Below are positions 10,754-22,388 of a DNA stretch of 64,000 nucleotides, in pieces; positions within the stretch are counted from its first letter, which is position 1; each line of letters opens with the position of its first letter. Under the pieces are notes generated by a model. It had not been told where the DNA came from, made no database searches, and saw only the letters and a list, made by a program, of their open reading frames with translations. Origin of the DNA: Marisa cornuarietis (lineage: Eukaryota; Mollusca; Gastropoda; Architaenioglossa; Ampullariidae); NCBI GenBank assembly GCA_004794655.1, contig SMMW01000584.1:8662501-8726500 (forward strand). Direction: 5' to 3'. A program made the translations under genes and the position numbers.

Positions 10754-13097
10754 GATAAATCAAATAAATTCACCGTGCTTTTAGCCGTTTTTTACCGTGA
10801 TTTTCCGGTTGCCGTAGAAATGAGCACCCCTGTCATAAAAGCAGTCACTGAGCTAAGTGGGGGTTTTAACACCTTATCTCATCTCCCTACCGTCACGGGG
10901 CTACCTTTACATTTTTTTAAACTTTTAATCATGTGCAGCATCCAGAAGAACGTTTGCTGGAGACAAGAAATGATCCTATGCTTCTAAATGTCTCACATTA
11001 AATTCGCGACTTTCAGAACGTGTACCATCACAGTGTCGGACTGACTTCCTCCCACCTTCCGTTCTTACCTGCCTATGCCCTAACAGGTTGTTTCAGCATG
11101 TCTACTGCCATTTTCACTCATTTTGATCAAAAGTTGTTAAAATGTTTTTAAAAGTGTCATGAGGATTGACCTCTAATTGGATGCTAAAAGAGTATTTGCT
11201 GAAAAATCGTTTGACGAGGACCTGTAATCGGGATACATGGAGTAAAATAATACACTTGAAAAGTCTTTCAGCTTTGTCATATATCAGATGAGAATTTCTT
11301 ATTTAGCTTTATTGGATGATAAGACACTCACGTGGAAGTAGAACCATTATTTTAAAAATAACTTCTGTGTTGTTGTAGCTCAAGCTCTGATGACCCTCAC
11401 TTGTACTTTTACAGACGTTACGCAACCCTCGGTCCGTGCGTGTTTCCCCTTCCTGCGCATGCAGTGCGGATGAGGTTTGGTGTAGCACTGATCCCTCACC
11501 GCTTCCAGGTAATGGTGCCATCAGACATCATCCATTGAACGCGAGTTCACTAACATCCACCAGCAGCAGAGACGCAGCGACAGCACTGTTACTAACCATG
11601 CCTACTGCAAAAGTAAACTATGAGGTCGGTGTCAAGGGTTCTGAAACTCTTCTGAATAACACTGCCAATTCGCCTGTTGTGCGCTCAGAAGCACGGGTAA
11701 GTGGTGTTACTGCCATACCTCAGATTGGTATGTTTCCTGTACCTCCTGTAGACAACACGGCAACGCTAAATGTGAAGACTAACACCCAAACATTACCAGT
11801 TACTACTTGTGTTCCAGTTTCAGAAACTAAGACCCAAACCCACGCATTACAAGCCGCTAAGTTTTCTACAGTATCACAAACCAAAAGTCAAATACGATCA
11901 TTACAAGCCACTACCATTGCTCCAATACTACAAAACCAAGCATTATCGGTTGTTACCTTTGCTACTATACCACAAACCAACACTCAAACACGAACATTAC
12001 CAGTTACTACCTCTACTGCAATATCACAGACCAAGATTCCAACACAAACATTACCAGTTACTGCCTCTGCTGCAATACCACTAACTTCAACCCAAACATT
12101 ACCAATTACTACCATTAACGCAATGTCACAAACCAAGATTCAAAACCAAGCTTTACCAGTTACTACCTTTCCTACAGTACCACAAACCAACAAGCAAATT
12201 CAAACAGTACCAGTTACTACCACTGCTGTAATACAGAAAACCAAGTCTCCAACCCAAACAATACCCGTTACTACTACTGCTGTAATACCACAAACCCAAA
12301 TATTACCAGTTACTACCATTGCTGCGATACCAAGAGCTAAGACATTAAACCAAGCATTACCAGTTTCTAAGTTTTCTACAGAACCACCTACCAAGACCCA
12401 AACCCAGGTATCATCAGCCAATACGTTAGATACAGTCTCAAAAACGACTACTCAAACTCGAGCATCACCATTGACTACCTTCACTACAGCACCACAAACG
12501 AAGGCCCAAATTCGACCATTAGCAGCTGCTACTTTTGTTTCAGTACCACAAACCAAAACTCAAAACCAAATGTCATCAACCACTTTTACTGGTTCGGTAT
12601 TACAAAGCAAGACTCAAACCCAAGCATTATCAGCTACTGCTATACTTCAGACAATAACCCAGACCCAAGCTTTATCAGTTACTAACTCTGTTGCCTTTCC
12701 ACAAACTAAGACTGAACCCGACGCATTGCCAGCCAATACTTTTGCCATGGTACTTAAAACCAAAGCGCAACCCCAACCGTTACCAGATACTAACTTCAGT
12801 ACAGCACTGCAGACCACAACTAAAACTCAAGCATTACCAGCCACTACCAATGCTGCAGTACCACAAACCAATACTCCAGTACAACAAACCAGCACTTATT
12901 CACAAGTTTTATCATCTACTACCTTTGCTTCAGCACTTCTATCCAAAACGCAGATTAAAGGAGTACCACATCCTACCATTGATTATGTACCTCGCACCAA
13001 CACTCAAAATCAACTTATCCCACCCCCTACCACATCAAATAAAAAAATCAGAAAGAACAAAAAGAAAAAACACGAAAAGGCAAAATATGTCCAGTGA
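7574..13097 (+). CDS. TRIM-like RING/B-box/coiled-coil protein with Thr/Gln-rich repeat C-terminus
   Basis: Three exons joined at phase 0: 7574-8278, 8809-9246, 11415-13097; predicted protein 560+146+235 = 941 aa... more exactly 235, 146 and 560 residues from exons 1, 2 and 3. A RING finger (C22, C25, C37, H39, C42, C45, C59, C62) suggests E3 ubiquitin ligase activity. A B-box 1 (about 108-150) and a B-box 2 (about 165-205) follow, then a coiled coil spanning the first intron (about 215-380), which in TRIM proteins drives antiparallel dimerisation. Instead of NHL, SPRY or filamin repeats, the third exon encodes about 23 degenerate units of 17-20 residues around the theme LPVTTxAxIPQTKTQ, ending in a lysine cluster (KKIRKNKKKKHEK). 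The start has the usual short TRIM leader before the RING. Joining exon 3 rests on phase and on good donor and acceptor sites; a transcript would be needed to prove it. Confidence 0.75.
9370..9545 (+). repeat. tRNA-derived SINE-like fragment
   Basis: Contains a B-box-like GGTTCGATACC at about 9452-9462, then a tail region (GTGGAGTGGGTACCTGACTC) that recurs in similar form at about 51293-51310. It lies in the second intron of the TRIM-like gene. Family name unknown. Confidence 0.45.
9570..10832 (+). mobile_element. internally deleted hAT-type DNA transposon remnant
   Basis: A CCGGAAAATCACG motif at about 9591-9603 is matched in inverted orientation at about 10796-10808. The right end finishes in CACCCCTG, the complement of the CAGGGGTG start typical of hAT elements. 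From 9984 one frame reads a zinc-finger segment (FHADDGRLFCTSCNVAID) resembling the CGGBP1-type finger of some hAT proteins. From about 10300 to 10620 it reads a piece like the hAT C-terminal dimerisation region (KDRFPTLFALAVRYLSVPTNSA), interrupted by a stop. The catalytic middle is missing. A long GT microsatellite has grown between the C-terminal remnant and the right end. The element is a fossil with no working transposase. Confidence 0.6.
10681..10751 (+). repeat. (GT)n microsatellite
   Basis: About 35 uninterrupted GT dinucleotides near the right end of the hAT remnant. It is the longest perfect dinucleotide tract in the window and is likely to be length-polymorphic. Confidence 0.95.
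11775..13005 (+). repeat. degenerate ~51-60-bp coding repeats in the TRIM-like gene
   Basis: About 23 diverged tandem units, most beginning near CAAGCATTACCAGTTACTAC and alternating with CACAAACCAAG-type segments. They keep one long open frame for over 1.2 kb despite divergence between units, which argues for selection on the protein. Alternate frames are also partly open because of the repeat structure and should not be read as genes. Confidence 0.85.
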
Positions 13098-13504
13098 CGA
13101 TTGAAGAGTTATGTGCACTTGTCTTGGGCCCATCTTCTCTCCCCTGCAAACCTCTAGCAACCAATCAGCAGCTGGATCTACTGGGGAAAACATGCTGGGC
13201 TACGTGTGTATGACGGGACGCCCGGCACCGGGATTTGTTCCCCCGATGTCTACCACACAAAATATCTGGGAACCGCTCGATCTGTCGTACCGGGAGCCTC
13301 GCCTCCATTACACAATAAGGAAAGAAAGAGAATAAGAAAAGAGTGTAGCTGAGCACCTCGCTATCAGACATAAACGGTTGTCCCCCCCCCTTTCCCAATA
13401 CACTGGTAGCCACGTACCTTTGTTACAAAAGACAAAGAGAGTGGATTTATAAGGGTAAGGTTGATAGAATGGATGAGATGAGTGGTGTTTTACTTCGAGC
13501 CAGC

Positions 13505-13670
13505 AACTAAATTATATCACGGCAAGGCAGCAAGCCCTGTAAACAGATGCCACACGCAGAGAAAGAACAGCGTGCCCGAGACGAGATCTGAGTCCAGGAC
13601 AGCCAACCTTTACTGTGTTGGTGACAGGCGCTAACAGTCGCGCCACCGGACCGCCCGGTCGTGGAATGGA
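13505..13670 (-). repeat. tRNA-derived SINE
   Basis: Read on the minus strand it has a tRNA-like head (GGTGGCGCGACTGTTAGCGC, a typical A-box region) and continues through CTGGACTCAGATCTCG-like and CTTGCTGCC segments. A related phrase (CCCGAGACGAGATCTG) recurs at 14096-14111 on the plus strand. It lies just 3' of the TRIM-like gene. Confidence 0.5.
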
Positions 13671-13724
13671 GGGGAGGGAGAGAAGATAGCAGTGGATAAA
13701 TAACACAATAGCAATTCATAACCC

Positions 13725-14300
13725 GCTACTGTTCTTCCTACAACAATAGTTTATTAATTCCACTACATGCAATTAAATACAAACACCCGCACGCTAATCT
13801 TAACCTAAATACCTACTTCTACTTTCTTCTTACCTTAAGATCGTAAGTCGACCTCCTTCCTCCAACTCACTTCTCGGCTCCTTCCCAACGTGTGTGTCTG
13901 TTGTCGCTACATCTCTGCTTCTATTTCACCCGAGGTGAAAAGGTAACAAGAGAGCGAGCCATAGGCTGGTTGATTTAGTAGGAAAGTGCTTCCTCCTTGA
14001 AGTGATTTCGAACTATGGGGAAGAAAGAGGGGAGGAAACCGGATAAAACCCCTGACGCCCAGCCCTGGGAACCTGTGTCACATACATACAGTGTCCCGAG
14101 ACGAGATCTGTACCCAAAGCCTCACTGTGGCGGTGACAAGCGAGTTTTTCAATCACTACACTACCGGGCACCCCAAGAGAGTGAGCCACGTGTTTTCCCC
14201 TGCTTTATACACTTTCCCAATATAGCTTTTGGCATGCGCAACTTTGATTTCCCCTCCCGCTGATTGGTTAGTCCCGTCGGAGGGACAAGGACAAGGGAAA
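13725..14300 (-). mobile_element. LTR-like promoter-bearing repeat
   Basis: On the minus strand the sequence carries AACCAATCAG (CCAAT box, about 14262-14271), then GTGTATAAAGCAGG (TATA box, about 14197-14210), and ends in an AATAAA-type signal near 13748-13755. The C-rich composition differs from its surroundings. This order is what a solo LTR would show, but I did not find terminal repeats or a target duplication, so the boundaries are approximate. Confidence 0.3.
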
Positions 14301-17300
14301 TCTCGCTTTGTATGGCCAAACGAACCCTATGATACGTTTATCAAGCCGGCTACAGCGTTATTATTCTGCATTCGCTTTGGATTCGGTCTCTTGTTTGAAA
14401 AAGGGTGATTGTTGACATTTTCATACCCTTACTGACAACACTGACTTGAGGGACTCGCACAGCCCCCTCTCTCGTTTCTATTTCTCACTGTTTCTGGTGG
14501 CAAATCTGAGATACCTCCTGAAACCACTATATACCACACCCAAGATACTTCTAGGCGCATTGCCATAATACAGAAGTTTTATAAACATTTCAAGAAAAAC
14601 TGGCATCGTGTTGTACATGTCTGTTTTCTTTTGACACCGTTATGTTTTTTAAAAAAAACGATGATAATGACATCATTACGTAATAATGATGATAATGACA
14701 GCTGTACGAGACAGGTGCATGTGTGTAGGTGCATTGTCTATTTCAAATAATTTCAAAGAACAAATAATTTTTTTCTAACTTACAAACTGAGATAATAAAC
14801 AAAGTACTATTAAACAACTCAAAGCATGTCATGCGCCTGTTTTTGTACACTACGGGGAATTAAAGTACTAATGTACATGGTGAATAAAATGAAAGTTTTT
14901 TCTGTCTTGTATATCTGTGTATAGCGGGTGTATGAGAAAGTAAATTGCGCGCGCACGTGTGCGTGTGTGTGTGTGTGCGCGCGCCCCAACTTACCGATTT
15001 TCTAGAAATAAAATAAAGTACTAGAAGTCAGTCTAAAGAACATCAGAAGATTGTCCTCGTAAGTCTTTGGAAATACATCCTCTGATACCACTAAAAAACA
15101 AAACCCGGTTCTTAAATTGGGATCGCTGTTCCCTTAGGGACCTTAGACATGCTTAACTGGTTTTCAGGTTCGATTATATCGCTTTTATTATATTTTTCAA
15201 ATAATCCTAGTAATCACGAATGCCACTCAGTAACACGCATTGTACGCAGAATCTAAACAGCCAATGTCGTTCAACCCGTCTATATTTAAAATCCTCAAAG
15301 ACATTTTTGTCCTCAACCCATCCAGAGGTCTACTTCAAATAAGTATATCGCCAGCAGCCTTTTGAAAGATAGCTCCCCCTTCCTCCCACAAATAACACAA
15401 ACAGTCGTAGCAGCTTTAATCAAATATAAACATAGACCGCCTAGTTTGTGCTGATCCTCTGCTGTTCACTGAGGCGGACATCCTGCAAAAAGATATGAAC
15501 ATGCCGACGGTAATGCCAACAGCACGTAGTAAATTATCACGGTGACGGTGAACACGTGACAGGTCGGGGTGGGGAGGGCGAGAAAGGTACCAATGTGTCG
15601 CGTTCCATACGTTGCACGGGGTCGCACAGAACAGCTTTACCCACAGATGTTTGTGACTATGCCCCCGGAGGACTTCTGGGCGGCTTGTTGAGTACCACTT
15701 GACTAGGCTCGCCCTGGAATGCTCCAGCTCCTGTCCACCACCTTAATCTCTGAGGTTGTTCTAAGCGGACTATTTCTCAGGCCATGTTATCGCCAGGGCA
15801 CGTTCCGCCGACAAGCAGCGTGCCAGACCCGGCGGCCGTGGGGACCCTGCTAGCTGCTTTAACGGATCTTCGGAGGTATGAACGTGCGGTCGACACTACA
15901 CCTGCAATGACAAATGCAAGCAGCGTGAAGGGAAGTCTCCACACGCAGTGTATGGCACTGCTGAACAACAATTGACACTTTATGGCTTTCATGGGCAAAG
16001 TGATAATAATATAAGTAGAGTCGATCTAGTTAAAACGTAACCTCCCGATGAAACAAAAAAAAAACTTTTCTCATCAGCGTCTTCTCTCCATGCAATCCAA
16101 GGCTAGACATTACTAAGAGGATCGGCGCGTTACCCACTGATTGAGGTGAGTACATCACAACAAAAACTAAGGTATTCGCTATTCACAATTTTCTCGATCA
16201 GCGACTAATTCAAAAGTGAGTTGCAGGACAAAATCACTCCCAGTATTTACCCTGCTGCATATAGTTCTTACTACCATCGCTATACGTAAAACAAAAGTTA
16301 GTTTGCTTCTCGTTAATAAAACGTAATCACTTATCTTGTTGCACTTGCTTCAAAACCATCTCTTACACTATATGTTGTTGGAACGTCAAATGTTTTAGCG
16401 TTTCTCGTTCATTCTCTCTCTCTCTCTCTCTTACTTCCTCCTTCTTTCTCTTTCTTTTAACACACGTACCAGAAAATATGCTAGAAAAAAAGATTTTAAT
16501 CGTTTTTTTTTAAATTAATGTCACATGCACCTGTTTCTTGTCTGAAGGTCCCCCAGAAGGTTTCCTGTTAGCGCTGGAGAGTGTGACTCTGCGGGAGTCG
16601 TAAACAAAAGGTTACTAAAGCTGAGTGACAACTGACGACATAAAATTTACAAGCACTTTGCCTGGGTTCGTTACAAGGAAATCGTACAGGAATATAAGAA
16701 ATATCCACGTTAGACCATTATAGCAACGACCTGATAGCTACAAACGTTGCCGCCACTTACATCGACGTTGTCGTCAGCATTAATTGCCTGATTGACTGTA
16801 AGTCTTTCCCATATTTAGTATTAAATAGTTGCTCCTATACCACAGCTTTTCCCCCACTCTTTTTCTCGCTCCCACTCCCTCCTTCTCGAATCTTCTGTTA
16901 GATCAACGTTCTTCCGCCCTTTACACCCCTTCCCCCCGACTAATCCATGAGTGGTACCTGCTGTGTTGTGCAAGTCCTTCAACCAGAACTCCTATCGATC
17001 TTTCCTGACACCTTTTAGAAATCCACTTTATCATTACAGATATCTACACGCGGACACACGTGAACAAGTAAACGAACCTGGGACACTGCGTAAACAGGTA
17101 ACCTGACTTGAAGCCAGGAGTTATAAATGGCTCCTAGTACGGCTTCATCTCCTCAGCCCTCACCTGGATGAACACGTGACACTGGCCTGACAATCATTGT
17201 GTTAAAAGAACAAGGAATCATCTTGTTCTTCTTCAAACTAAAAACAAAACTATTCATCAGAAAGGAATCTTAGTAAATCAGAATGCCGAAAGTGTGCGTT

Positions 17301-17364
17301 GAGCCATAACAGAAAACGTACATGTGAAAATATTGTATAAATGTATTAAAAATACAAAATCAAA
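14301..17364. other. intergenic, no gene recognised
   Basis: Simple sequence only: a GT run near 14960-14980 and a TC run near 16415-16432. The short open frames around 15780-15980 show no domain and no splice context. TATAAATG at about 17335 sits 30 bases before the claudin-like start codon and may belong to its promoter. Confidence 0.5.
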
Positions 17365-17681
17365 ATGGCTGAACGCAGAGCTATATCGAACAGGAGTTGT
17401 GGTGGACAGTGCCCATGCCTATCGACGAGCAGGTTTAAAGGAAGGCACCTGCTATACAAAATCGGCTTTGTTGGTCTTCTGCTATCTACGCTAGGACTTG
17501 TGTTCGGTGTGACGTGCCCCGGCTGGATTGTGCACACGGCACACGACAGCACCCGCTATGGCGGCCTTTTCCTCTCCTGTCGGGACAGTGTAATACGCTG
17601 TGAAGTCATTGCACCTGAGCGCTACCCAGGTACGATGTACGACTGATACAGAGAAGTAATAGACTATCTTTCTGTTGTTGC

Positions 17682-17729
<48 letters not shown>

Positions 17730-18361
17730 ATTATTATTATTATTATAATTGCTACCGCTATTATTATCATCCTTTCATTGATGGACAATAATCTATGTCA
17801 AATGGTTACTACATTATGTTGGTTTTCTTGTTCTATGTCCAGAAATCATTTCTATTTGAACTTCTCTCTCTCGCGCGCGCGCGCGCACGTGTGTGTGTGA
17901 GTGTGAGAGAGAGAAGTTCAAACAGAAATGATTTCTGGACATAGTGAGACAGAAGTTTGAAAATACACTCAAGAATACAAATTAAAAAACATACACATGA
18001 TATAAATAAGAAAATGCTCATGTCACGAGTTCTTTGGAGTACTGACTATGAACACTTTAGATATCTTTTCAACGCCGTCTTTTCATTTGTCTTCTCGACC
18101 ATCAAACAGTTTCTGTCCAGTAACAATCCGCAATGCATTGCAGAGAGGCTGCGCACTACTCAATGCTTAGCCGTGCTGGGTCTCCTGTCGCTTTTACTGG
18201 CATCTGGAATAGCCGTCTTCGACAACTTCGTGTCAAAGAATGTAAAACCTTCTAGACTACCCGAACTCTTGACAGTTAACGGAGGTAGGTCATCCTTCGT
18301 CAATGTTCGTGAGTTCTTCCTTCTTTTTTTCTGTCTGCACATTTCATATTGGCTTGCACGA

Positions 18362-18392
<31 letters not shown>

Positions 18393-19829
18393 ACACACAC
18401 ACACACGCACACCCACAGACAGAAAAAACTTAGAGAAATTAGCGAGATCATTAAACCTAGACTACCCGAACTCTGGACAGTTAACGGAGGTAGGTCATCT
18501 TTCGTCAATGTTCCTGAGTTCTTCCTTCCTTTTTTTCTGTCTGCACATTTCATATTGGCTTGCACGACACTCTCTCTCTCTCTCTCTCCTCACACACACA
18601 CAAACACACACACTCACCCACAGACAACAACTAAGAGAAATTAGCGAGATCATTTTTGTTGCTACACAGTGTTTGCCGTCGCTAGAGAGATGAGTAATTC
18701 ATGCACAAGAGTTCTGGAGTACATTTTTTAAATGGCAATGAGGCCTTAAAACGTAAACGATCTGGCACTGGGAGTCTGAAAATATAAAGTGTTTCGACTG
18801 GAGGTCTCACTGCACGACAGTTCGTAATAAACCAGACGCTAAAGAACTGTCACCGGTGTTATTTTCGTCAAATATCAGTGATACCGTGTTACGTGCGTAA
18901 AATCATGACACTAATAATTAATAACAGTTTTTTTACATCAGAGATTAAGATCAAGATAATATTAACATGTTTTTGACGCATACTTTTTCTGCGACTAGTC
19001 GAATAAAACCCCACCCACAATCTGGGCCTCTTAAAACCCCTCGTTTTAAATGTTACAGTTTTCACTAGACTCTGAAAACGCCTCACATTTTATGGATGTG
19101 AAACACGGATTACAGTGGCTGATAAATGGATTTCCGACAAACTGTTAAATGAACTAAAGTAAGCAATTTAAAAAATAAAAATTAATAAAATTTTTAAAAA
19201 AGCACAATACGCTCACGTGTCAATGCGAATGGTAATCTGTCACCATTGACAGTACATTCGACTCCCAGTCTGATTTAGCCACAAACTGATGTTAATAAAA
19301 CAATGTTTATGGAATCTAGTGAAGTATTTTTCACAGCTTACTTACAGGCTGGCCAGTGAACGTACTGTTGCCCCTCCTCGATGTCACGGCGTCATCAGAT
19401 TTATATTAATGTTCTTTCATCAGCCTATGTGTGGTTACTAAAAGATAATTGTAAGAACAGGATTGTCGAGAATGTTCTATTTCTGCAGCTGTCATGGCGT
19501 TTTGCGGCGTGATGGTGTACGTGGGTGAATACGACAGCATCGTCCAAGTCCCGGGCGTCTCTTATGGCTACTCCATGATTGTCTCCTTGTTGGCTTCCTT
19601 GCTGGCAGGGAGCGCCAGCCTTTTCGTCTTTTTGGGCGGTTTCCTCCCTTCGAAGCCGTCGCATATAAGAAGCACTGCCAGCATTGCGCCAATTGTGGAT
19701 CCATTTGAGACAACGACAACAGTAACAAGGCAGAGACCTCCCACCGCCACTGGCTTAGCTCGTCCCACAACCTCCCGAACACGCCCGGCCCCACTGTCGG
19801 AGAGTTCAGTCAGTCTCTGGCTACGATGA
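17365..19829 (+). CDS. claudin/PMP22-superfamily four-TM protein
   Basis: Three exons, all joined in phase 1: 17365-17629, 18144-18284, 19489-19829; 248 aa. TM1 is about residues 33-49. The first extracellular loop has the superfamily signature W54 ... G67-L-F69 ... C72 ... C79 (compare W-GLW-C-C of claudins). TM2 is encoded by exon 2 (TTQCLAVLGLLSLLLASGIA). TM3 spans the exon 2-3 junction (TVNGAVMAFCGVMVYV). TM4 is YSMIVSLLASLLAGSASLFV. The cytoplasmic tail is Thr/Pro/Arg-rich and has no clear PDZ-binding end. Likely role: membrane or junction scaffold protein. The class is clear from topology and signature, but the exact subfamily (claudin, EMP, LIM2 or clarin-like) is not. The N-terminus before TM1 has several cysteines (CGGQCPC). 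Confidence 0.72.
17683..17745 (+). repeat. (GAT)n and (ATT)n microsatellite
   Basis: About 15 GAT units followed by a few ATT units in intron 1 of the claudin-like gene. Confidence 0.9.
17833..17944. repeat. long inverted repeat with CG/GT loop
   Basis: Two arms of about 40 bases, 17833-17872 and 17905-17944, are near-perfect reverse complements (arm ends CTATGTCCAGAAATCATTTC and its complement). They flank a loop of alternating CG and GT dinucleotides. In RNA this forms a very stable hairpin; in DNA it could form a cruciform or Z-DNA. It lies in intron 1 of the claudin-like gene. Confidence 0.9.
18254..18652 (+). repeat. 205-bp tandem duplication that copies an exon end and its splice donor
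   Basis: Copy 1 (18254-18458) begins inside exon 2 of the claudin-like gene and includes its donor at 18285. Copy 2 (18459-18652) repeats it with minor changes. Each copy includes a CT/CA microsatellite. The second copy therefore offers a decoy GTAGGT donor behind a short CTCTGGACAGTTAACGGAG exon-like piece. Confidence 0.9.
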
Positions 19830-22388
19830 GCTCGTTTCCTCACCCGTTCTTCCAATTATAGGGAACGAAAAATAAAATTCTTAGAAAAAAGGGAAGTGTG
19901 GTGAAAGCTGAGAGTGTGACAAAATTTTTCAATCACTGTCGCTGCCACTGAAAATTACGACACTTTGGGCGCTTTGCTGCAATGTCTATGCAAGATCTCT
20001 ACTGTGTGCACATTATTTCTTCTGGTGCAACACTTAACTGGTCGCTGCTTTAATTTACAAGCACATTAACCTTCTCGACGTACAAACATCCATAAAAAAG
20101 GTCCTTCGAGTGTCGCAGTTTTACATGCATTTTAGCAAAAGGGAGGTAGTTCTTTTTTGGTCTGTGTGGGCATTTTGTTTTGGTTTGTTAATTGTTGTTT
20201 GTTTTTCGGGATTTTTTTTTTTTTTACATTTCTTCTGTATCTGTTAGATGCGAGTAAAATACAGTTAAACTGTACACTCACGAACAAAGAATGATGAACT
20301 GTTTCTTTACTTTTTCCGTATGCCAAGACTGTTTATCACAACTGCGCCAACAAATTGCACCACATGCAAAGTGTTTCGACACCCACCTCCTAAGAAAATC
20401 AATTTGTATAAGTTGTCTGTACAAAAACTTAAAGAAGTTAATAAAAGGACTGCAATATCATACATGTGTAAGATCGCTGGCATTTTATGTATATAAAAGT
20501 GTACAGACACTGCAATGTGTGTATTAGTCTTCAGTGCAAGAATGCTTGGTTTTGGGTGTGAAGCTAAGGCTCTATAACAGCCAGTCTGTCTAGCTCTGTA
20601 GATGCTAGACACTCGCAGATTGTTATTCCTTGACAAGAACTTAGTTGGATACTTTAGACTGTCAGTATGTTTCTTCGTTTGGAGGAAGTCCAGGACCTGC
20701 ATGTGACGTACGATGAATCACAGTGCATATCGATAGTCACCGGTGTACGTCTCCAAGTAGGGCGCCACCTGTTCCCCAACCACCCCGCTGTTAAAAGACG
20801 CGTACACTATTCATCAATAAGCGCCTTAATCGCCTGAGGTTAGAGTCCAGGGTATGCCCTCGGCTGCTCGACTCAATGTCAGGCAGTTTGGCCTCGATGG
20901 TTGATAAAACATTCTAGGTGAAGGAAAACAATAAAAAAAAATTCGATTTCCATTAAGCGTATTCCACGCCTAGCAACACTTTTCGATGTGACTATGCAGA
21001 GTAGGAATTTATGATGAATAACTAGCAAAATCTAATTAAAATTTAGTTTAGAGACTGGTCTTAGAATGTGGGTTCTGTGGCAAAATGTTGGAAAGAGAGT
21101 GTTAAAACGCCCCTGCTTATTTGAGAAGGGAAGAAAAAGTCAAGAGTGATAGGAAAACGTGTTCTTTCTATAAAATGTACCAATGCTTTTTCTGTGGTAA
21201 CAGATTTGTACTCTCATGGCAACATGGTTACTTAGAAATTTAGAATACTTTCTTTTTAGCTTGAAGGAAAGAAAGGAGGAATGAAAAAGAATGAAGGGAT
21301 AGAGCAAGTGTTGTTAGTTTTCCATTTCTGTCGCCAGTCTCCTCACAAAAAAAGGTCAGCACACAACATCAACTAGAAATGTTTCTTCACAAACTTCATC
21401 CCCTGACTGTTTCTAAATTGTACAGCACATGCTGTAGTTTGCATCAGTTTTTATGCTGATCACTCAAGACTACTTCATTTGCAATTTTCAGCTGTTTAAC
21501 CCCAGCATCTGAGATAACAAACAAGACTGATACAGTGAATGGTGAAAGAAGAAAAAGACATGGAAATAAAAATTATCGTTTTCTGAAACAGAATCATATT
21601 CACCATGCATAAAGCTGCACATTATGACTTTATTGTACTAATATGCCAAACCTCACGTTCATTTTTTTAAGAAAAGAAAGCTAATGTACTTCAGCATAAC
21701 AGCATGTATACAGTGTTAAAAACTACAATGTATTTGCTTTCATCTATGCTTTAATTCATGTGCATGACACTGTGATGTTGCAATTGTATAGAATAAATTA
21801 AAGTACTATATCTAATTAAACTGGGCCACTAATTTATTACTTACCTTAAACATGCACCCTCTCTCTCTCTCTCTCACATGTAAAGGTGTGCACACACACA
21901 CACACACATATACCCCACACACACATACACACTTAAACATCATAATATAATTCAAATAAATATGCCCAATCATAACTCACAAAATGTAAATCAAAATCAT
22001 CTTGATGATCAAAGACAAGCACACATGACTGGCAACATTAATACACATGGGAGAAACTTATAATATCAACCACTAATCTGCAAAAGGCTGTACTTGAACT
22101 TTCTGACCATTTTGAATTGATACAATCTTCTATAAAAACTGCTTAACATTCTTGGGGGAGATAAAAATATTTACCACCTGTTAATGCTGTCAATGTTACA
22201 GGACTTTTTTTTCTTTTTGGCAGTATTACATACTTTGTTGACCAAAATGGACAGCTTAGCCATAAGCAGCAACAACAGACAGACGGAATGACTAGATGAA
22301 GACAACTTTATAAGGATGCCCAAGAAGCAACATTTTTAAAAATCAGAGGCTGTTCAAATCTACCTTGCCCTATTCCATTTCCAGTAAT
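19830..22388. other. intergenic and 3' flanks; no gene recognised
   Basis: Contains the 3' flank of the claudin-like gene (AATAAA at about 19870) and, toward the right, the probable 3' UTR of DCTN6 on the minus strand. CT/CA microsatellites lie at 21859-21930. I see no coding segment with supporting splice context. Confidence 0.5.

Noticed and set aside
11809..12084. Second open frame (HYKPLPLLQYHKP-type) over the TRIM repeat exon
   Set aside because: It is a shadow of the repeat. It stops several times, and only the frame joined to exon 2 in phase runs the full length.
15777..15998. Opposing short open frames
   Set aside because: No domain, no splice context, no neighbouring coding signal.
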